Below, in pieces: positions 60,830 through 64,000 of a stretch of 64,000 nt of DNA. Made by a program: the position numbers and the translations under genes. Position 1 is the stretch's first letter, and each line of letters opens with the position of its first letter. Below the pieces are notes generated by a model. The model saw only the letters and a program-made list of their open reading frames with translations, searched no databases and was not told the DNA's origin. The stretch is from Candidatus Paraburkholderia calva (GTDB lineage Bacteria; Pseudomonadota; Gammaproteobacteria; Burkholderiales; Burkholderiaceae), in contig LFLF01000001.1 in the NCBI GenBank assembly GCA_001184395.1, positions 1-64,000 on the forward strand, written 5' to 3'.

Positions 60830-61264
60830 GTAGATCACGCGTTTGAGGTCGCCTGCGATGGCATCGACCGAATCGTGATCGGTGGCGAGCAGGCGCGCGT
60901 GGTCGTCGCGATCGAAGATGTATACCGCCGAACTGTGCGTGACTTCATACGCGCCGCCCGGATCGCGCTTTTCCATCTGATAGGCCACGCGATAGCGCTG
61001 CGCGACGGATTCGGTCGCGCGGTCCGATCCCGTCAGGCCGATCGCATGCTTGTCGTCGAAGTCGTGGCCGGTGACAGGCTTGCCGCTGTCGTCGGGGAGG
61101 GAGAGGTCGAGATCCGGCATATGCCCGGAGACATCGGTGAGTTGCCACGGCTGTGCGGGCTTCGAACACGCGGCGAGCACGCACAGAGCCAGCAGAGCGG
61201 CAAAAGCGCGCGGACGCGACCATCGGGAAGAACAAAAAAAGAAGCGTGCATCGAAGAAATTCAT
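60830..61264 (-). pseudogene. SCO1/SenC family copper chaperone, redox motif deleted
   Basis: SCO proteins deliver copper to cytochrome oxidase. From ATG 61264: lipoprotein-type signal (AFAALLALCVLAACS), then WQLTDVSGHMPDLDLSLPDD and GKPVTGHDF. At about 61045-61065 this joins directly to DDKHAIGLTGSDRATESVAQ. The family has about 65 residues here, including the CxxxC copper motif, so they are lost by an in-frame deletion. The rest (YEVTHSSAVYIFDRD, with the copper His) is kept to DLKRVI. The native stop near 60830 is lost and the frame runs antisense into elaA. Confidence 0.87.
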
Positions 61265-61457
61265 GCGCCGCGCAGGCGGCGAATTATCCAGGAATCGAGC
61301 GGTGTGGAATGAAATGCGCTGAGCGGTCATCTACAAAATACACGCCTTTGTCGCTTGCGTAAGCGCATCATCGTGCACGGCGCGTATTTTTGAGACAATT
61401 CACTGCATGGGGGAAAGCGTTTCGAAAGTCGTGCGTAGTACTGCGTAAGGCTAAACT

Positions 61458-61487
61458 TTCGATACCGAAAGACGCCGGGCGTATAAT
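61458..61487 (+). promoter_or_regulatory. Candidate promoter of otsB
   Basis: A perfect -10 box TATAAT (61482-61487) lies 90 bases before the otsB start. The -35 region is weak (TTCGAT at 61458-61463, spacer 18). A small hairpin CTTTCG-CGAAAG (61457-61470) overlaps it. The 61265-61576 gap holds nothing else I recognise. Confidence 0.5.
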
Positions 61488-61576
61488 CCCCTACTTCGCG
61501 CATAGCCGCCGAGGCGCTCACCCGCCGCACGGACACACACGCAGGCAAACGCAAGCAAATTACAGGTTAACGATCG

Positions 61577-62329
61577 ATGCAAATTCTTCCCGATTCCCTG
61601 TCTCTTGCCGAGACCGCGTTTTTCTTCGACTTCGACGGCACGCTCGTCGAACTCGCTTCCACGCCCGATGGCATCTTCGTGCCGCGCTCGGTGCCCGATA
61701 TCCTCGCCGTCCTGCGACGCGCGACCAATGGCGCGATCGCGGTGGTTTCGGGGCGCGGCATTGACAGTATCGATTCGTTCCTGAAGACGCCGGACTTGCC
61801 GGTCGCCGGCATGCACGGCGCGGAGCGGCGCGACTCGAACGGCGACGTGCAGCGCATCGGCTTCAACGATGAACGCCTGCTGCGCATGGAACACGCGCTC
61901 GAGAAAGTCGTCAGCGCGAATCCCGGCATGCTACTCGAGATCAAGGGCGCGGCGCTCGCACTGCACTATCGCAATGCGGTGGATCGCGAGCCGGCCGCGC
62001 GCGCGGCGACCGAGCGTCTCGTCAACGAATACGCGGACGCCTATGTCCTTCAGCCGGGCAAGATGGTCTACGAGATCAAGCCGAAGGATGTCGACAAGGG
62101 CCGCGCGGTGCAGGCGTATATGGCCGAGCCACCGTTCACGGGGCGCAAGCCGGTGTTCATCGGCGACGATCTGACGGACGAGAAGGGCTTCGCGGTCGTC
62201 AACGAATTCGACGGGCTCTCGGTGAAAGTCGGCCCGGGCGATACGGTGGCGCGGGCGCGTATCGAATTGGTCGAACTGCTGCTCGACTGGCTCCAGGTGA
62301 TTGTGGGCACGGCGGGGAAGCACGCCTGA
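61577..62329 (+). CDS. otsB: Trehalose-6-phosphate phosphatase
   Basis: OtsB removes phosphate from trehalose-6-phosphate. 250 residues, HAD fold, intact: motif I FFFDFDGTLVELA (Asp18, Asp20), motif II VVSGRGIDSIDSFL, the cap stretch PVAGMHGAERRDS, motif III with Lys near KPKDVDKGRAV and motif IV VFIGDDLTDEKGF. The last base of its TGA is the first base of the otsA ATG. Since otsA, the only visible source of substrate, is broken, this gene may now be idle. Confidence 0.96.
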   Translation: MQILPDSLSLAETAFFFDFDGTLVELASTPDGIFVPRSVPDILAVLRRATNGAIAVVSGRGIDSIDSFLKTPDLPVAGMHGAERRDSNGDVQRIGFNDERLLRMEHALEKVVSANPGMLLEIKGAALALHYRNAVDREPAARAATERLVNEYADAYVLQPGKMVYEIKPKDVDKGRAVQAYMAEPPFTGRKPVFIGDDLTDEKGFAVVNEFDGLSVKVGPGDTVARARIELVELLLDWLQVIVGTAGKHA

Positions 62330-63800
62330 TGGGCCGCCTGATCATCGTATCGAACCGCGTCGCGCCGATTTCCGAAGGCGGCCCGGCGGCGGGCGGCCTC
62401 GCGGTCGGCGTATACGACGCTCTCAAGGAAACCGGCGGCATGTGGTTCGGCTGGAGCGGCGACGTGCTCGATACGCTGCCCGACAGCATCAAGCTCCAAG
62501 AGCACGGACCGGTGACCTTCGCGACCATCGGTCTCGTCAAGCGCAACTACGATCAGTACTACCGCGCTTCTCCAACTCGGCGCTGTGGCCCGCGTTCCAC
62601 TATCGCCCCGATCTGATCGAGTTCGACCGGCACGAGTACGAAGGCTATTGCCGCGTCAATCGCTGGCTCTCGGCGCGCCTTGCGCCGCTGCTGAAGTCCG
62701 AGGATGTGATCTGGGTGCACGACCACCACCTGATCCCGTTCGCGCAGTCGTTGCGCGCGCTCGGCGTGAAGAACCGCATCGGGTTCTTTCTGCACATTCC
62801 GTTTCCCGCGCCGCAGATTCTGCTGAGCGTGCCGCGTTATCGCGAACTCGTGGAAGCGATGTGTGCGTTCGATCTGCTGGTTTTCAGACCGCGCCGGATC
62901 TGCGAGCCTTTTGCGATTACATCGATACGGAAGCGGGCGACACGCTCGCGCAGCACGGCGACGAGCCGGTCGACATCCGCGCATTCGGGCAGACGCTGAA
63001 GGCAGCCGCGTATCCGATTGGCGTATACCCCGATGAGATCTCCGCGCTCGCCAAGGACGGCGAAAGCGGTCGCGACGTCGAGATCGTCAAGGCGACGCTG
63101 CATCATCGCAAGTTGGTGATGAGCGTCGACCGGCTCGATTATTCGAAAGAGCTCGTCGAGCGTTTTCGCGCCTTCGAGCGCCTGATCGAGCACGACGCGA
63201 CGCAGCGCAACAACGTGTCCTTCCTGCAGATCGCGCCGCCCACGCGCTCGGACGTCGATGCGTATCGCGACATCCGGCTACACTGGAGGTGGAATCGGGG
63301 CGCATCAACGGGCGGTATGCGGAGCTGGACTGGACGCCGATCCGCTATCCATCGCCAGTACGAACGGTCGGTGCTCGCGGCGCTGTTCCGCGAGGTGCAT
63401 GTCGGCCTCGTCACACTGTTGCGCGACGTCATGAATCTGGTGGCAAAGGAATACGTGTCGGCGTAGGACCCGGACGATCCCGGCATGCTGGTGCTATCGC
63501 AATTCGCAGAGCAATTCGCAGAGCAATTCGCAGAGCAATTCGCAGAGCAATTCGCAGAGCAATTCGCAGAGCAATTCGCAGAGCAATTCGCAGAGCAATT
63601 CGCAGAGCAATTCGCAGAGCAATTCGCAGAGGTGGCGCGTGAACTGAAGGCGGCGTTGATCGTGAGACGACATGGCGGATGCGCTTGCCATGTTGCTCGA
63701 CGAGCGCCGCGCGCGCTACAGCGAAATGATGGCGCAACTGCGCGACAACAACGTCTCCGTCTGGCGCGACAACTTCCTTCGCGATCTGAAGACGCGCTAA
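62329..63800 (+). pseudogene. otsA: Trehalose-6-phosphate synthase OtsA, degraded, with internal minisatellite
   Basis: OtsA joins UDP-glucose and glucose-6-phosphate. The sequence starts cleanly: GRLIIVSNRVAPISEGGPAA and AGGLAVGVYDALKETGGMWF. Breaks occur at about 62570, 62890 and 63285 with a short deletion near 63340, yet all domains can be followed: WVHDHHLIPFAQSLRALGVK, RKLVMSVDRLDYSKELVERF, FREVHVGLVTLLRDVMNLVA. A TAG at 63464-63466 stops KEYVSA. An 11-copy 12-bp repeat (63500-63631) expands a single QFA site. A last shift leads to RRARYSEMMAQLRDNNVSVW and the stop at 63800. Confidence 0.93.
63500..63631. repeat. 12-bp minisatellite, 11 identical copies
   Basis: Eleven perfect head-to-tail copies of CAATTCGCAGAG, 132 bases with no base differences, encoding Gln-Phe-Ala-Glu in the otsA frame. 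Homologues have one SQFAG at this place, so the array looks like an expansion of a coding site. No spacers or inverted structure, so it is not a CRISPR array. Confidence 0.98.
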
Positions 63801-63825
63801 TAATCTAATCATGAGCGGAAGACAC

Positions 63826-63875
63826 AAAAAAGCCGCGTTCCAGCTGCGTTCCTTTCGAGGGAACGCGGCTTTTTT
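63826..63875. terminator. Bidirectional terminator after otsA
   Basis: AAAAAAGCCGCGTTCC (63826-63841) pairs with GGAACGCGGCTTTTTT (63860-63875), a perfect 16-bp stem with an 18-base loop. It lies between the otsA end and the convergent gene entering from the right. Confidence 0.92.
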
Positions 63876-63891
63876 CGCGTGCGTCGAAAAA

Positions 63892-64000
63892 TCAGGCCGG
63901 CTGCTTGTGCGGCGTCGCGACGATGTAGGGCAGTTTGCCGTGCTGCTTGGCGAGCAGCTCGCGATACAGCCCCGGACGTTCGCGCAATTCCTGCGGCGAG
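63892..64000 (-). CDS. Unidentified protein, C-terminal 35 residues (cut by window edge)
   Basis: On the minus strand a frame open at the window edge ends at 63892. It reads SPQELRERPGLYRELLAKQ and then HGKLPYIVATPHKQPA. It is rich in charged and helical residues. I do not recognise the family from so short an end. Codon use and the well-placed shared terminator suggest it is the genuine end of a gene. Confidence 0.55.
   Translation of the reverse strand, partial: SPQELRERPGLYRELLAKQHGKLPYIVATPHKQPA

Noticed and set aside
63500-63631. CRISPR-like array
   Set aside because: The 12-base units are directly adjacent with no spacers; this is a coding minisatellite.

Overview
The window reads as a stretch of the main chromosome of a Burkholderia-group betaproteobacterium (Paraburkholderia/Caballeronia-like) that is losing genes. 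High GC, proteins of clear Burkholderia type, and the order yceD-rpmF-plsX-fabHDG-acpP-fabF-rpoE-rseAB-mucD-lepA-lepB-rnc-era-recO-pdxJ-acpS all point to that group. About thirty genes are visibly broken by frameshifts, stop codons or internal deletions, while housekeeping genes between them are intact. This resembles the young, eroding genomes of host-restricted Burkholderia such as leaf-nodule symbionts; that lifestyle is my inference and is not shown by any single gene here.

Layout. 1-13.1 kb is almost wholly decayed: an IS transposase end, a MATE pump, a UvrD-like helicase, an araC-azlC-azlD amino-acid exporter set, creA, the lactate-utilisation locus (lldR-like regulator and lutABC, with a deletion through the divergent promoter) and lpxO. 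Survivors are an S4 RNA-binding protein and a 24-residue membrane peptide. 13.2-23.6 kb mixes intact genes (tRNA-Asn, fdxA, pncB, a 2-hydroxyacid dehydrogenase, a small membrane protein) with dead ones (LUD protein, Na+/H+ antiporter-like gene, rmuC, a GNAT gene, and the molybdenum-cofactor genes moaA, mobA and moeA). 23.8-32 kb holds intact rne and rluC and a methyltransferase beside wrecked HAD, Rieske, sppA and maf genes.

32-51.4 kb is a long, nearly intact co-directional block on the + strand. It covers ribosomal protein L32, fatty-acid synthesis, the sigma-E envelope stress module (rpoE-rseA-rseB-mucD), LepA, signal peptidase, RNase III, Era, RecO, PdxJ and AcpS. Only a ygfX-like gene, a glutaredoxin-like gene, the C-terminal tail of RNase III and nagZ are damaged. 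52.4-60.1 kb holds a sigma-54-type response regulator with altered key motifs, a broken BON lipoprotein, EF-P with its rhamnosyltransferase EarP, uvrC, pgsA and tRNAs Gly and Cys. 60.2-64 kb holds broken elaA and SCO genes, intact otsB, and an otsA pseudogene carrying an 11-copy 12-bp minisatellite.

Taken together, the kept genes form a minimal core (translation, RNA decay, lipid synthesis, envelope stress control, vitamin salvage and synthesis, DNA repair), while transport, alternative carbon use, molybdoenzymes, trehalose synthesis and peptidoglycan recycling are being lost. The nonsense mutations that can be interpreted fit G:C to A:T transitions in Trp or Gln codons. No CRISPR array, prophage or secretion locus was seen.
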